Assembly: GCF_007095465.1 (NCBI RefSeq) | Contig: NZ_SDGL01000004.1 | Coordinates: 62,001 to 126,000 of the forward strand | Source: Lactobacillus mulieris | Lineage (GTDB): Bacteria; Bacillota; Bacilli; Lactobacillales; Lactobacillaceae | DNA: 64,000 bases | Reading direction: 5' to 3' | Shown here: piece by piece, positions 19,220 to 28,627 of the stretch | Layout of the letters: every line of letters begins with the position of its first letter | Numbering within the stretch: the stretch's first letter is position 1 | Program-made: the position numbers and the translations under genes | The notes under the pieces: model-generated | Seen by the model: only the letters and a program-made list of their open reading frames with translations | The model's database searches: none | What the model was told of the DNA's origin: nothing

Positions 19220-19975
19220 ATGCTGACACAAGAGCGCCAATCGATGATAAAGAATTACGTCGATCAGCATGATTTCTGTCGTGTTGTTGATTTATGCAAA
19301 TTGACGCAATCGTCAGAATCAACTATTCGCCGTGATTTGTCAGAAATGGATCAATTAGGTTTGCTGCAACGGGTTCATGGTGGAGCACAAGCAGTGAATA
19401 GATCAATAAGAGACATTGCTCAACATATTCGTTTTACGATTAATGTTGAACAAAAAAGAAAAATAGCAAGATATACAGTTCAAAATTTTGTGAAACCAGG
19501 ATCTTATATATTTTTAGATGCTGGAACTACCGTATATGAAATGGTTCCTTTTTTAAAAGAAGTTGCTGATTTAACAGTAGTAACGAATAGTTTAGATACA
19601 GCAGTTGAACTTCTTAAAGAGGATATCCCTACAAGAGTTTTAGGAGGAAAGTTAAAAAAGCAAACTCATGCTATTGTAGGGGAGATTGCAATTAAGCAAC
19701 TTTCAAATTTAAATTTTACGGCTGCTTTTATAGGAGCAAATGGTTTGAGTAAGATGGGGGATTTTACTACCCCAGATCCTTCCGAAGCTGCTATTAAACG
19801 CCAAGAGCTATTGCAGTCGAAACAAGTCTTTGTCTTAATGGATTCGGCAAAGCTATTTGATGAGCATTTTGCTAAATTCGCTCATGTTTCTGAAGTGACC
19901 TTGATTACCAATCCATTATCTTCTGACCAAAAAAATAAATTACCAGATGATTTAGTTTATGAGGAGGCTGACTAA
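19220..19975 (+). CDS. fruR: DeoR-family regulator of the fructose operon (FruR)
   Basis: A 251-residue DeoR-type repressor: N-terminal helix-turn-helix (MLTQERQSMI...SSESTIRRDLSEMDQLGLLQRVHGGA) and a C-terminal sugar-phosphate sensing domain with FLDAGTTVYEM and VVTNSLDTAVEL. I choose ATG 19220, preceded by GAGGTG, over the upstream in-frame codons. Its stop directly abuts the fruK start, so it heads the fruRKA operon; family members respond to fructose-1-phosphate (established for FruR-type regulators). Confidence 0.9.
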   Translation: MLTQERQSMIKNYVDQHDFCRVVDLCKLTQSSESTIRRDLSEMDQLGLLQRVHGGAQAVNRSIRDIAQHIRFTINVEQKRKIARYTVQNFVKPGSYIFLDAGTTVYEMVPFLKEVADLTVVTNSLDTAVELLKEDIPTRVLGGKLKKQTHAIVGEIAIKQLSNLNFTAAFIGANGLSKMGDFTTPDPSEAAIKRQELLQSKQVFVLMDSAKLFDEHFAKFAHVSEVTLITNPLSSDQKNKLPDDLVYEEAD

Positions 19976-20890
19976 ATGATATATACAGTTACAGTTAATC
20001 CAGCACTTGACTACGTATTACAACTCGAAAAAGTAAATACTGGTGAAGTTAACCGGACTAATGATTGCCAATTTTTAGCAGGTGGAAAGGGAATTAATGT
20101 TTCTCAAATTTTAAATCAGTTAAAAATTGATAATACAGCTTGGGGATTTGTTGGTGGCTTTACAGGAACAGAGCTTGTCCGTCAACTTAATCAAAAACAA
20201 ATTGTCAGTGATTTTGTAAAAATTTCTGATACAACAAGAGTTAATGTAAAGATTCATGCTGAAGTTGAGTCTGAAATTAACGCTGCAGGACCACAAATTA
20301 CTGAACAAGAAATTGCCGCATTTAAGTCACGTTTAGCAGATTTAAACGAAGGTGACATCGTTGTAATGAGTGGTAGTTTAACACCAAGTTTAGGTGCGGA
20401 CTTCTACAAAGATTTACTTCCAACTATCAAAGAAGCTGGTGCTGAATTTGTTGTAGATACAACTGGTCAAGCTTTACTTGATACTTTGGAATATAAGCCA
20501 CTTGTTATTAAGCCTAACCACCATGAATTGGCTGATTTATTTGGTGTAACTTTCAATTCTAATGAAGAAATGCTTACTTATGCTAAGAAGTTACTTGATA
20601 TGGGCGCTCAAAATGTCATGATTTCTATGGCTAAAGATGGGGGCTACTTGGTAACTCAAGATGGTGTATATCATGCAGCTGGTGCCAAGGGAGTTGCTGT
20701 GAATTCAGTTGGTGCTGGTGATTCAATGATTGCTGGATTTGTTGGAACTTACTTCGAAACTAAAAATTCAGTTGAAGCATTTAGAATTGGGATGGCTTGT
20801 GGTGCTGCTACTGCCTTCACTAAGGATATTGCAGTTAAGAGCCAAATTGATGCAGTTTTACCACAAATTAAGGTAGAAGAAGTAAAATAA
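19976..20890 (+). CDS. fruK: 1-phosphofructokinase
   Basis: A 304-residue PfkB-family sugar kinase with the PfkB signature regions FLAGGKGINVSQIL and VNSVGAGDSMIAGFVG (the latter with the catalytic Asp). It phosphorylates fructose-1-phosphate made by the PTS to fructose-1,6-bisphosphate. Its ribosome binding site GAGGAGG lies inside the end of fruR, and it is followed by the fructose PTS gene, which settles the specificity over tagatose-6-phosphate kinase. Confidence 0.93.
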   Translation: MIYTVTVNPALDYVLQLEKVNTGEVNRTNDCQFLAGGKGINVSQILNQLKIDNTAWGFVGGFTGTELVRQLNQKQIVSDFVKISDTTRVNVKIHAEVESEINAAGPQITEQEIAAFKSRLADLNEGDIVVMSGSLTPSLGADFYKDLLPTIKEAGAEFVVDTTGQALLDTLEYKPLVIKPNHHELADLFGVTFNSNEEMLTYAKKLLDMGAQNVMISMAKDGGYLVTQDGVYHAAGAKGVAVNSVGAGDSMIAGFVGTYFETKNSVEAFRIGMACGAATAFTKDIAVKSQIDAVLPQIKVEEVK

Positions 20891-20922
20891 AAACTAAAAA
20901 TCTAGAAAAAGAGGGGAAAAGC

Positions 20923-22887
20923 ATGCGGATTAAAGATATTTTAAACCCTGAATCAATGATTATGAGCTTAAAGGCAACTAATAAAGAAGAAGCTATTAAT
21001 GAAATGGCTGATTTGGAAGTTGCTACTGGCGTAGTCAATGATAAAGATGAGTTCGTAAAATCTATTTGGGCACGTGAAAATCAATCAACTACTGGTATTG
21101 GTGAAGGAATTGCGATGCCACACGCACGTAATAAGAGTATTAATAAAGCTCGTGTGTTATTTGCTAAGAGTGATCAAGGCATTGACTTTGATTCATTAGA
21201 TGGACAACCAGTTCACTTATTCTTCATGATTACAGCTCCAGATGGTGCAGATAATACTCACTTGCAAGCATTAGCTAAGCTCTCAGGTTTACTTGTAAAT
21301 CCTGATTTAATTGCTAAATTAAAAGCAGCTACTAAGCCTGAAGAAATTATTGATATTTTTACTGCTGCAGAAGATGCTAAGGATGCTGAAGAAAAAGCAG
21401 CAGCAGAAAAAGCAGCAGCTAAGAAAGCCGAAGATGCAAAAGAAGATAAAAGTGACAAGCCATTGATTGTTGGGGTAACTGCATGTATTAATGGTATTGC
21501 TCACACTTACATGGCTGAACAAGCTTTGATTAAGGCTGGTGAAAAGTTAGGCGCTGAAGTTAGAATTGAAACTAATGGTTCAGAAGGTGTTAAGCATGAA
21601 TTAACTGCTGATGAAATTAAGCGTGCTAAAGGTGTTATCATTGCTTCTGATAAAAAAGTTAAGATGGCCCGTTTTGATGGCAAGGAATTGATTGCTGGTC
21701 CAGTTGTTGATGGTATTAACAAGCCAGAAGAATTGGTTAAAGATATTTTAGCTGGTAAGGGTAGCGTATACCATGATAGTGGTAATAGCGAAGAAGCAAG
21801 TGAAGCAAAAGCAAGTGGCCTTCATGCTATATATCAACAATTGATGAATGGTATTAGTCATATGCTTCCATTCGTTATCGGTGGCGGTATCTTAATGGCC
21901 ATCTCCTTCTTAGTTGAACAATACATGGGTGGAGCTAAGACAGAGGCATTTGTATTCTTAAACAATGCTGGTAGTATGGCCTTTGCTTTCATGGTACCAG
22001 TTCTTGCCGCTTATATTGCTGAAGCAATTGGTGATGCGCCTGCACTTATGCCAGGTTTCGTCGGCGGTTTTATGGCAACTGTTTACAAGGGTTCATTTGG
22101 CGGAGCATATGTTGCTAGTGTAAATCACAGCGCTAATTCTGCAGCTGGTTTCTTAGGTGGTATTGCGGCTGGTTTCATCGCTGGATACATTGTGGTAGGT
22201 CTTAAGAAGTTATTCAAAGGCTTACCTAAGTCAGTTGAAGGTATGAAACCAATGCTTATTTACCCAATTTTATCATTGCTTCTTACAGCTTTAGTGATGT
22301 TCTTCATCATTAATCCGATTTTCGGTGCATTAAATGCAGGTATTACTGCATTCTTAAATCACTTAGGAACTGGTAATTTAGTATTACTTACAGCTATTTT
22401 GGCAGGTATGATGTCAATTGATATGGGTGGTCCTTTTAACAAAGCTGCTTATGTCTTTGCTTCAGGTGCTTTTGCTAATGATCCTAACTCTAAGACTGCT
22501 GCTATTTTAATGGCTGCTGTTATGGTTGGTGGTATGGTTGCTCCATTTGCTACAGCGATTGCTAGTGCATTCTTTAAGAACAAGTTTACTGATGAAGAAA
22601 GAAAAGCTGGTATTACTAACTGGATTTTAGGGTTCTCATTCATTACAGAAGGTGCTATCCCATTTGCTGCTGCAGATCCTAGTCGTGTAATTCCTTCAAG
22701 TGTTATTGGTTCAGCTATTGCTGGTGCATTAGTTGGTTTATTACATGTAGGTGTTCCTGCACCTCACGGTGGTTTCTGGGTATCCCCACTCGCAACTAAT
22801 ATCCCTGGTTACTTCTTAGCAGTAATTATTGGTTCAATTGTTGCAGCTGTTATTTTGGGATTCTGGAAAAAGCCAGTAAACAAATAA
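20923..22887 (+). CDS. fruA: Fructose PTS transporter, EIIABC fusion
   Basis: A 654-residue fusion. EIIA is residues 1-150 with phospho-His67 in AMPHARNKS; an Ala/Lys/Glu-rich linker (about 150-170) follows; EIIB is about 175-270 with phospho-Cys188 in VGVTACINGIAHTYMAE; EIIC spans the rest with about nine membrane helices and GGFWVSPLATN near the end. It imports fructose as fructose-1-phosphate using HPr phosphate. It is the third gene of fruRKA and is followed by a terminator. Confidence 0.94.
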   Translation: MRIKDILNPESMIMSLKATNKEEAINEMADLEVATGVVNDKDEFVKSIWARENQSTTGIGEGIAMPHARNKSINKARVLFAKSDQGIDFDSLDGQPVHLFFMITAPDGADNTHLQALAKLSGLLVNPDLIAKLKAATKPEEIIDIFTAAEDAKDAEEKAAAEKAAAKKAEDAKEDKSDKPLIVGVTACINGIAHTYMAEQALIKAGEKLGAEVRIETNGSEGVKHELTADEIKRAKGVIIASDKKVKMARFDGKELIAGPVVDGINKPEELVKDILAGKGSVYHDSGNSEEASEAKASGLHAIYQQLMNGISHMLPFVIGGGILMAISFLVEQYMGGAKTEAFVFLNNAGSMAFAFMVPVLAAYIAEAIGDAPALMPGFVGGFMATVYKGSFGGAYVASVNHSANSAAGFLGGIAAGFIAGYIVVGLKKLFKGLPKSVEGMKPMLIYPILSLLLTALVMFFIINPIFGALNAGITAFLNHLGTGNLVLLTAILAGMMSIDMGGPFNKAAYVFASGAFANDPNSKTAAILMAAVMVGGMVAPFATAIASAFFKNKFTDEERKAGITNWILGFSFITEGAIPFAAADPSRVIPSSVIGSAIAGALVGLLHVGVPAPHGGFWVSPLATNIPGYFLAVIIGSIVAAVILGFWKKPVNK

Positions 22888-22910
22888 TTTATGTCAATTT
22901 AAATAAATTA

Positions 22911-22941
22911 GGCGCTATCAATTAAGATAGTGTCTTTTTTT
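22911..22941 (+). terminator. Terminator after fruA
   Basis: GGCGCTATC pairs with GATAGTGTC through G-T pairs, followed by seven T. Confidence 0.75.
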
Positions 22942-22971
22942 GATAGAATAAAAGTAAGCAGGAGGATAACT

Positions 22972-23760
22972 ATGATCAAATTAATTGCGACAGATATGGA
23001 TGGTACGTGGCTAAATTCTGATAAAAAATATGATGTAGATCTTTTTGAAAAAGATATTGCCTTAATGAAGAAAAATAATATTAACTTTGTTATTGCAAGC
23101 GGTAATCAATATGATAACTTAAAAACTCGTTTTCCCAATAATGTTAATGACTTATATTTTGTGGCTGAAAATGGTGCTTTAGTTGCCAAGGGAAATCAGA
23201 TTTTAGCAATTGAAGATTTAACTATTGAAGAAATTAATGAAATTCAAAGAGCTTGTATTAAATATAAATATCCCGTCGTATGGGCGGGCTTGAATAGCGC
23301 TTATGTTTTAAAGAGTGATGGTAATGAACTTTATCAAGAAATGAAAAAATATTACCATAAACTGCAAGCAGTGAACTCTTTTGATGAAATAGATGACCGA
23401 TTATTTAAGATGAGCTTTGTGATTTTACATGATAATGTTTTAGACCTGGTAACTGAAATGAAAGAAAAATTCCCTAAATTAGGCTTTGTTGCGGGGTCTG
23501 AATTTACTATTGATGTTTCTAAAGTTGATATGAATAAGGCTGTAGGACTTAAACTTTTGGGGAAGAAATTAGGAATTTCATCTAAAGAAATGGTAGCTTT
23601 TGGTGATAGTGGAAATGATGTTGCAATGCTTAAATATGTTGGCAAAAGCTTTGCTACGTCAACAGCTCAAATAGTTGCTAAAGAAGCTGCTGATGAATTA
23701 ATTGGTTCAAGTGATGATAGTAGTGTCCAAAGAAAAATAATTGCATTATTGAGTAAATAG
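22972..23760 (+). CDS. HAD-superfamily Cof-type phosphatase
   Basis: A 262-residue HAD hydrolase with motif I LIATDMDGTWL (nucleophile Asp), the class IIB cap domain, and motifs III/IV in MNKAVGLKLL and VAFGDSGNDVAML. Cof-type enzymes dephosphorylate sugar phosphates or flavin precursors; no substrate is readable. ATG 22972 follows AGGAGG. A longer frame upstream runs through the fruA terminator and is rejected as the start. Confidence 0.85.
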   Translation: MIKLIATDMDGTWLNSDKKYDVDLFEKDIALMKKNNINFVIASGNQYDNLKTRFPNNVNDLYFVAENGALVAKGNQILAIEDLTIEEINEIQRACIKYKYPVVWAGLNSAYVLKSDGNELYQEMKKYYHKLQAVNSFDEIDDRLFKMSFVILHDNVLDLVTEMKEKFPKLGFVAGSEFTIDVSKVDMNKAVGLKLLGKKLGISSKEMVAFGDSGNDVAMLKYVGKSFATSTAQIVAKEAADELIGSSDDSSVQRKIIALLSK

Positions 23761-23825
23761 GAATATACTGATAAGATTTTTAATTATCAAATAAAAATCA
23801 AAAATTAATTGAAAGGAAGGTAGTA

Positions 23826-24482
23826 ATGGCAAAAGTTTTAACAGTTGAAAATTTAACAATGAAATTTGATGAACAAACTGTTTTTGAAAATTTAAATTTT
23901 GCGCTAAAAAAAGGTTCAATGACGGCCTTACTGGGACCTAATGGTGCAGGTAAAACTACCTTGATTCGTATTTTGATGAATATGTTAACAGCTACTGCTG
24001 GTGTTTTTAAATTTTCTCAGAATACTAAGATTGGTTATGTACCTCAATTTCGAAATATTGATTCAGACTATCCATTAAGCATCAGGGCTTTTATTGAGCT
24101 GAATACTCCTTTATTTAAGTCAGCATCTGTCAAAAAAAGAGTTGATAATATTTTAAAGGAAACCAATTTATTAGAAATTCAAAATACACGGATGGGTGAA
24201 GCTAGTGGTGGACAAAAACAAAGAGCATATCTAGCACAAGCTTTGCTTGATGAACCCAATTTTATTATTTTAGATGAAGCTACTGCTAGTTTAGATCCAG
24301 TAGCTAAAGAAGAATTGATGACACTCATTAAACATCTAAATGAAAAACATGGCCTAACAGTCCTGTTTACAACACATGATATTCCATTAGCTAAGAAGTA
24401 CATGAAGGACTATTTATTGTTTAAGGATAAAAATTTAGAACATAATAAAATTAGCCAGTTAACTAAGGAGGCGTATGAATAA
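23826..24482 (+). CDS. Metal-ion ABC transporter ATPase (ZnuC/MntB type)
   Basis: A 218-residue ATPase with Walker A GPNGAGKTTLI, signature SGGQKQR, Walker B FIILDEATASLDP and H-loop TTHDI. The family is that of zinc/manganese importers, judged mainly from the ABC-3 permease gene that overlaps its stop codon (TAATG). No extracytoplasmic binding-protein gene is adjacent, so the third component must be elsewhere. The start follows GAAAGGAAGG. Confidence 0.82.
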   Translation: MAKVLTVENLTMKFDEQTVFENLNFALKKGSMTALLGPNGAGKTTLIRILMNMLTATAGVFKFSQNTKIGYVPQFRNIDSDYPLSIRAFIELNTPLFKSASVKKRVDNILKETNLLEIQNTRMGEASGGQKQRAYLAQALLDEPNFIILDEATASLDPVAKEELMTLIKHLNEKHGLTVLFTTHDIPLAKKYMKDYLLFKDKNLEHNKISQLTKEAYE

Positions 24483-25273
24483 TGTTTGCATATGAATTTA
24501 TGCGCTACGCCTTTTGGGCTTCTACCTTTATTGCAATTACTTGTGGTGTAGTAGGTGTTTATGTTGTAGCGAGAAGCTTTAGTTTTTTAGCTCATACTTT
24601 GAGTGAAATTGGCTTTGCGGGAGCAGCTTTTGCTGTTTTTATGGGAATTAATCCGCTTTGGGGGATGCTTTTATTTACATTATTAGGCTCTTTAGGAGTG
24701 GGTGAATTATCGATCCATTCCAATCAAAAAGAATCTTCCATTAGTGCTATTAGTGCATTATTTATTGGCTTAGGAGTATTATTTCTATCTTTAGCAGGAT
24801 CTAATAGTCGCTATGCAACTAATATTTTATTCGGAAGTATTATTGGAGTGGACTTAGAAGGGGTAATTCAGTTAACTGTATTATCTTTATTAGTTTTAAT
24901 AATTATTGCTATAATTCAACGCCAATTAAACTTTGATTCATTTGATCATATTGGTGCCCTAGCTCACAATGTAAATGTTAGTTTAGTAGGAATAATATTT
25001 TTAATTGTAATGGCTATGGCGGTAAGTGTTGGTTCTCAAGTTGTCGGCTCACTATTAGTATTTATTTTACTAACTTTACCAGCGTCAACTGCAAGGTATC
25101 TGGGAAAAACAATTTCAGCTATGATAGCTTGGTCTGTAGGTTTGGCACTAATTGGCGTATGGGTTGGATTATATTTAGGGTTTATTACCAATTGGCCAGT
25201 TACTTTCTTCATTTCAGTAATTGAAGTTTTAGTATATTTAACAGTATATTTAGCAAAGATTGTGAAAAGATAA
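24482..25273 (+). CDS. Metal-ion ABC transporter permease (ABC-3 family)
   Basis: A 263-residue permease with about eight membrane helices. The N-terminus YEFMRYAFWASTFIAITCGVVGVYVVARS and SFLAHTLSEIGFAGAAFA are characteristic of the ZnuB/MntC/AdcB family. The start overlaps the ATPase stop by one base (TAATG), implying coupled translation. Zinc versus manganese cannot be told. The gene ends in a terminator. Confidence 0.85.
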   Translation: MFAYEFMRYAFWASTFIAITCGVVGVYVVARSFSFLAHTLSEIGFAGAAFAVFMGINPLWGMLLFTLLGSLGVGELSIHSNQKESSISAISALFIGLGVLFLSLAGSNSRYATNILFGSIIGVDLEGVIQLTVLSLLVLIIIAIIQRQLNFDSFDHIGALAHNVNVSLVGIIFLIVMAMAVSVGSQVVGSLLVFILLTLPASTARYLGKTISAMIAWSVGLALIGVWVGLYLGFITNWPVTFFISVIEVLVYLTVYLAKIVKR

Positions 25274-25283
25274 ACATTGAAAT

Positions 25284-25308
25284 GGCGCAATTAGCGCCGT
25301 TTTTTTTA
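25284..25308 (+). terminator. Terminator after the metal permease
   Basis: GGCGC pairs with GCGCC around AATTA, followed by GTTTTTTTT. Confidence 0.82.
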
Positions 25309-25319
25309 ATACTTTTCAC

Positions 25320-25349
25320 TTTATAAATAAAGCGCTTTCATGGTATGAT
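25320..25349 (+). promoter_or_regulatory. Lactate permease promoter containing a cre-like site
   Basis: A possible -35 TTTATA (25320-25325) and a -10 TATGAT (25344-25349) are 18 bases apart. Between them lies ATAAAGCGCTTTCA (25327-25340), matching the CcpA catabolite element at 12 of 14 positions and nearly palindromic. A site there would block RNA polymerase, giving repression on preferred sugars (inference). Confidence 0.55.
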
Positions 25350-25382
25350 TAGCCTATAGAGTTGAAATATGGAGGCAGCATT

Positions 25383-26918
25383 ATGAATGCAAATATGTGG
25401 ATTAAATTTATTTTTGCCTTGCTACCAATTATATGGCTAATTATGTCACTTGGCTTTTTAAAAATGGCAGCCACAAAGGCAACAGCAATTGGTCTAATTA
25501 TAACAATTATCTTAGCTAAGTTCAGTTTCAAAATGCCTGTTACTAATATCTTCAATGCAGCCTTAGAAGGTGTTTTGATGGCACTATTTCCAATTATTTA
25601 TGTTATTGTCGCAGCATTATTTACATATAATGTAACTAATCAATCAGGAAGTATTAAGATAATTCAAGATTTATTGAGCTCGATTTCTACAGATAGGCGT
25701 ATATTGGTACTAATTATTGCTTGGGGGTTTGGTGGATTTTTAGAAGCTATAGCAGGCTTTGGAACTGCAGTAGCAATTCCTGCAGGAATTTTAATAGCTT
25801 TTGGGATAGATCCAATCAGAGCGAGTGTAATATGTTTAATTGCTAATACTACTCCTACAGCATTTGGCGCCATTGGACTTCCAGTTATTACTTTGTCGAA
25901 TCTTACTCAAATAAACGGCAATGAATTATCAGCTTATGTTACTTTTGAATTATTACCATTGATTATATTGATACCTTTTGTGTTGGTTGTTTTAGTTGAA
26001 AATAATTTAAAGGCAATAAAAGGAGTTGGAGGGATATGTTTAGCCTCAGGGTTAGCATTTGCTTTACCTCAGATTATTGTTGCAAAGTTTGTAGGGCCTG
26101 AGCTCCCTGCAATTGTCGGTGCAATTTTTAGTATTGTAGTGACAATTTCTTTAGCAAAATTAAAAAATCAAAATAAAGAACAAGCGAAAGATCTAGAAAT
26201 GAAAAGCCATTCGTTAAATCCAATACTTAGAGCGATGTCACCATTTATTTTAGTCTTTGTATTGGTATTAATGGCTTCTCCCCTTGTTCCTAGCATTAAT
26301 CAATTCTTAAATCACTTTATTATTAAGTTTTCGATTGGTAAGGGGAGTTTTTCATTTGCGTATATAGCATCACCTGGGACACTGATAATTATTGCAACTA
26401 TAATTGGTGGTTTAATTCAAAAAATTAAGCTACAACAATTGGGGAAAATTTTTATTACTACTATTAAGGGATTAGGAAAAACGACTCTAACGGTTTGTAC
26501 AATTGTCGCTTTAGCTAAAGTCATGGGATATAGTGGAATGACTAATATTTTGGCAGTTAGTTTAGTTGCTTTAATGGGGCCTGTATATCCTTTAGTAGCT
26601 CCTTTAATAGGTGCAGTTGGAACTTTTATAACAGGATCAGATACTTCTGCTAATGTTTTATTTGGGAACTTACAATTATCAGCAGCTCGATCACTGGAAG
26701 CAAATGTTGATTGGGTGGTTGCTTCTAATATGGTAGGTGCAACAGCTGGAAAAATGATATCTCCACAATCAATAGCTGTCGCTACTGCTTCTACTGGGCT
26801 TGAAGGACATGAAGGGGAACTTCTAAAGCAAGCTCTTAAATGGTTTAGTCTTTATTTGGTAATAATTTGCTTATATTTATTTGGTCTTGGAATAATATTA
26901 GGAATGTTAAAGTATTGA
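25383..26918 (+). CDS. L-lactate permease family transporter (first of two)
   Basis: A 511-residue membrane protein of the LctP/LldP lactate permease family, with about 12-13 helices. Recognisable blocks are GGFLEAIAGFGTAVAIPAGIL, LIANTTPTAFGAIGLPVITL and TGSDTSANVLFGNLQ. ATG 25383 follows GGAGG. It is followed by its own terminator and then a close paralogue. Lactate or a related hydroxy acid is the expected substrate; import versus exchange is not readable. Confidence 0.87.
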   Translation: MNANMWIKFIFALLPIIWLIMSLGFLKMAATKATAIGLIITIILAKFSFKMPVTNIFNAALEGVLMALFPIIYVIVAALFTYNVTNQSGSIKIIQDLLSSISTDRRILVLIIAWGFGGFLEAIAGFGTAVAIPAGILIAFGIDPIRASVICLIANTTPTAFGAIGLPVITLSNLTQINGNELSAYVTFELLPLIILIPFVLVVLVENNLKAIKGVGGICLASGLAFALPQIIVAKFVGPELPAIVGAIFSIVVTISLAKLKNQNKEQAKDLEMKSHSLNPILRAMSPFILVFVLVLMASPLVPSINQFLNHFIIKFSIGKGSFSFAYIASPGTLIIIATIIGGLIQKIKLQQLGKIFITTIKGLGKTTLTVCTIVALAKVMGYSGMTNILAVSLVALMGPVYPLVAPLIGAVGTFITGSDTSANVLFGNLQLSAARSLEANVDWVVASNMVGATAGKMISPQSIAVATASTGLEGHEGELLKQALKWFSLYLVIICLYLFGLGIILGMLKY

Positions 26919-26922
26919 TTGT

Positions 26923-26948
26923 AAGCTCGCATTAGCGAGCTTTTTTTG
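26923..26948 (+). terminator. Terminator between the two lactate permeases
   Basis: AAGCTCGC pairs perfectly with GCGAGCTT around ATTA, followed by T residues. The second permease therefore has its own promoter, possibly TTGGTC (26958-26963) with GATAAT (26980-26985). Confidence 0.85.
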
Positions 26949-27016
26949 AGCATATAATTGGTCCGTATAAATACTATATGATAATATAAAAATATATTTA
27001 TACTGGAGGTTATGCG

Positions 27017-28540
27017 ATGAATTCACTGATACAGTTATTTTTAGACTTGTTACCAATTATATGGCTAATTATTTCATTAGGCGTTTTTAAAATGCCAGCT
27101 GTTAAAGCAACAAGTATTGGATTAGCATTGACTGTATTATTATCAATATTAGGTGGCAAATTAACTGTTACTAAAACTTTTTTAGGTGCTTTAGATGGTG
27201 CGACAATGGGCCTGATAGTAATTTCATATGTTGTTGTCGCAGCCTTATTCGCCTACAATAGCGCAAGTTATTCAGGAAATATGCGAGTTATTCAAAATGC
27301 CCTAAGCCATGTATCTACTGACCCTAGAATATTAGTTTTATTAGTATGTTGGGCTTTTGGAGCATTTTTAGAATCTGTAGCGGGTTTTGGAATAGCTGTT
27401 GCGATTCCTGCTGGTATTTTGATTTCTTTTAATATTAAGCCGATTAAAGCATCTGTTATTAGTTTATTAGCTAATACTGCTACCACTTCTTTTGGAGCAG
27501 TAGGTCTTCCAGTAATTACTTTGGCAGATGTAACAAAGTTAAATTCTCAAACTTTAGCTATATTTGTTAGTTTACAATTATTACTTTTGTGTATTTTAGT
27601 GCCATTTTTGTTAGTTTTATTAGTCGATTCATCTTTTAAGGAATTAAAGAAAATATGGTACTATCCTTTAACAGCTGGGCTAGTATATGGAATCGTTCAA
27701 CTAGTGGTTTCGTACTTATTAGGACCAGAATTACCTACAATTGTGGCATCATTAGCGACTTTAATTGTCTTAATAATGTTGGCTCAAAGGAAAAACAAGT
27801 CATCTGTTAAACAAGAAAAACATACTTTAACTGAAATTGCAGTTGCAACAGCACCATTTATATTGATTTTTTCATTAGTATTAGTTACTTCACCGCTTTT
27901 TCCACAGATTAATAACTTTTTGAATAATTTTCAAATTGGTTTTCAGATTTATCCAGGCCAAGATAATGGACAAACTTTTTCTTACCTAGTATCACCAGGT
28001 ACTATTATTTTATTGTCGGCTATTATTGGTGGATTAGTTCAAAAAGTATCATTGCAGGAACAGTTGAAGATTTTGATTTTGACTTTAAAAAGCATATGGA
28101 AAACCATTATTACGGTTTGCGCAATTGTAGCATTAGCTAAAGTAATGGATTATTCTGGAATGACAACGACACTGGCAACTAGCTTAGTAAAGGGGTTAGG
28201 ACCAATATATCCACTTTTTGCTCCTATTATTGGTGCAATTGGGAGTTTTGCAACAGGATCGAATACTTCCTCTAATGTCTTATTTGGAGATTTACAATTG
28301 TCTGCGGCTAAAAATTTAGGGGTAAATAAATACTGGTTAGTTGCATCAAATATGGCAGGGTCAACAGCAGGTAATATGCTTTCACCACAATCAATTGCGG
28401 TTGCAACTACTGGAGTTAAGTTAGAAGGAAAAGAAGGAATTATTTTAAAAGATGCTTTAAAATGGGCAGGGCTTTATTTAGGAGTTATTTGCATTTTTTT
28501 GTATCTGATTGGATTAATTTTTGGCATGATAAGGTTATAA
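27017..28540 (+). CDS. L-lactate permease family transporter (second of two)
   Basis: A 507-residue paralogue of the preceding gene with the same hallmark blocks (GAFLESVAGFGIAVAIPAGIL, SLLANTATTSFGAVGLPVITL, ATGSNTSSNVLFGDLQ). The shared beginning LLPIIWLI and end GLIFGM show tandem duplication; the central segments have diverged. The start follows GGAGG. No cre-like site is seen in its promoter, so the pair may be regulated differently. Confidence 0.87.
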   Translation: MNSLIQLFLDLLPIIWLIISLGVFKMPAVKATSIGLALTVLLSILGGKLTVTKTFLGALDGATMGLIVISYVVVAALFAYNSASYSGNMRVIQNALSHVSTDPRILVLLVCWAFGAFLESVAGFGIAVAIPAGILISFNIKPIKASVISLLANTATTSFGAVGLPVITLADVTKLNSQTLAIFVSLQLLLLCILVPFLLVLLVDSSFKELKKIWYYPLTAGLVYGIVQLVVSYLLGPELPTIVASLATLIVLIMLAQRKNKSSVKQEKHTLTEIAVATAPFILIFSLVLVTSPLFPQINNFLNNFQIGFQIYPGQDNGQTFSYLVSPGTIILLSAIIGGLVQKVSLQEQLKILILTLKSIWKTIITVCAIVALAKVMDYSGMTTTLATSLVKGLGPIYPLFAPIIGAIGSFATGSNTSSNVLFGDLQLSAAKNLGVNKYWLVASNMAGSTAGNMLSPQSIAVATTGVKLEGKEGIILKDALKWAGLYLGVICIFLYLIGLIFGMIRL

Positions 28541-28544
28541 AAAT

Positions 28545-28626
28545 AAAAACAGACTAAAGTTGTAGTTCATCCAAAATGAAATTTAATTTTGGTAATTTAC
28601 TACAGGTTAATAGTCTGTTTTTTGTT
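28545..28626. terminator. Long three-tier hairpin, bidirectional terminator
   Basis: The outer stem AAAAACAGACTA / TAGTCTGTTTTT is perfect over 12 bases. A middle stem TGTAGT/ACTACA and an inner stem CCAAAAT/ATTTTGG stack inside it, giving an almost continuous 80-base foldback. It separates the convergent permease and pepF genes. Its size is unusual for a simple terminator. Confidence 0.8.
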
Positions 28627-28627
28627 T

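Noticed and set aside
21258..21722. Minus-strand open frames opposite the EIIA-EIIB part of fruA
   Set aside because: They follow from codon bias in the plus-strand gene, have no ribosome sites and no recognisable domains.
22930..22971. Longer N-terminus for the HAD phosphatase
   Set aside because: It would start in the fruA terminator; ATG 22972 has AGGAGG and begins the conserved motif I region.
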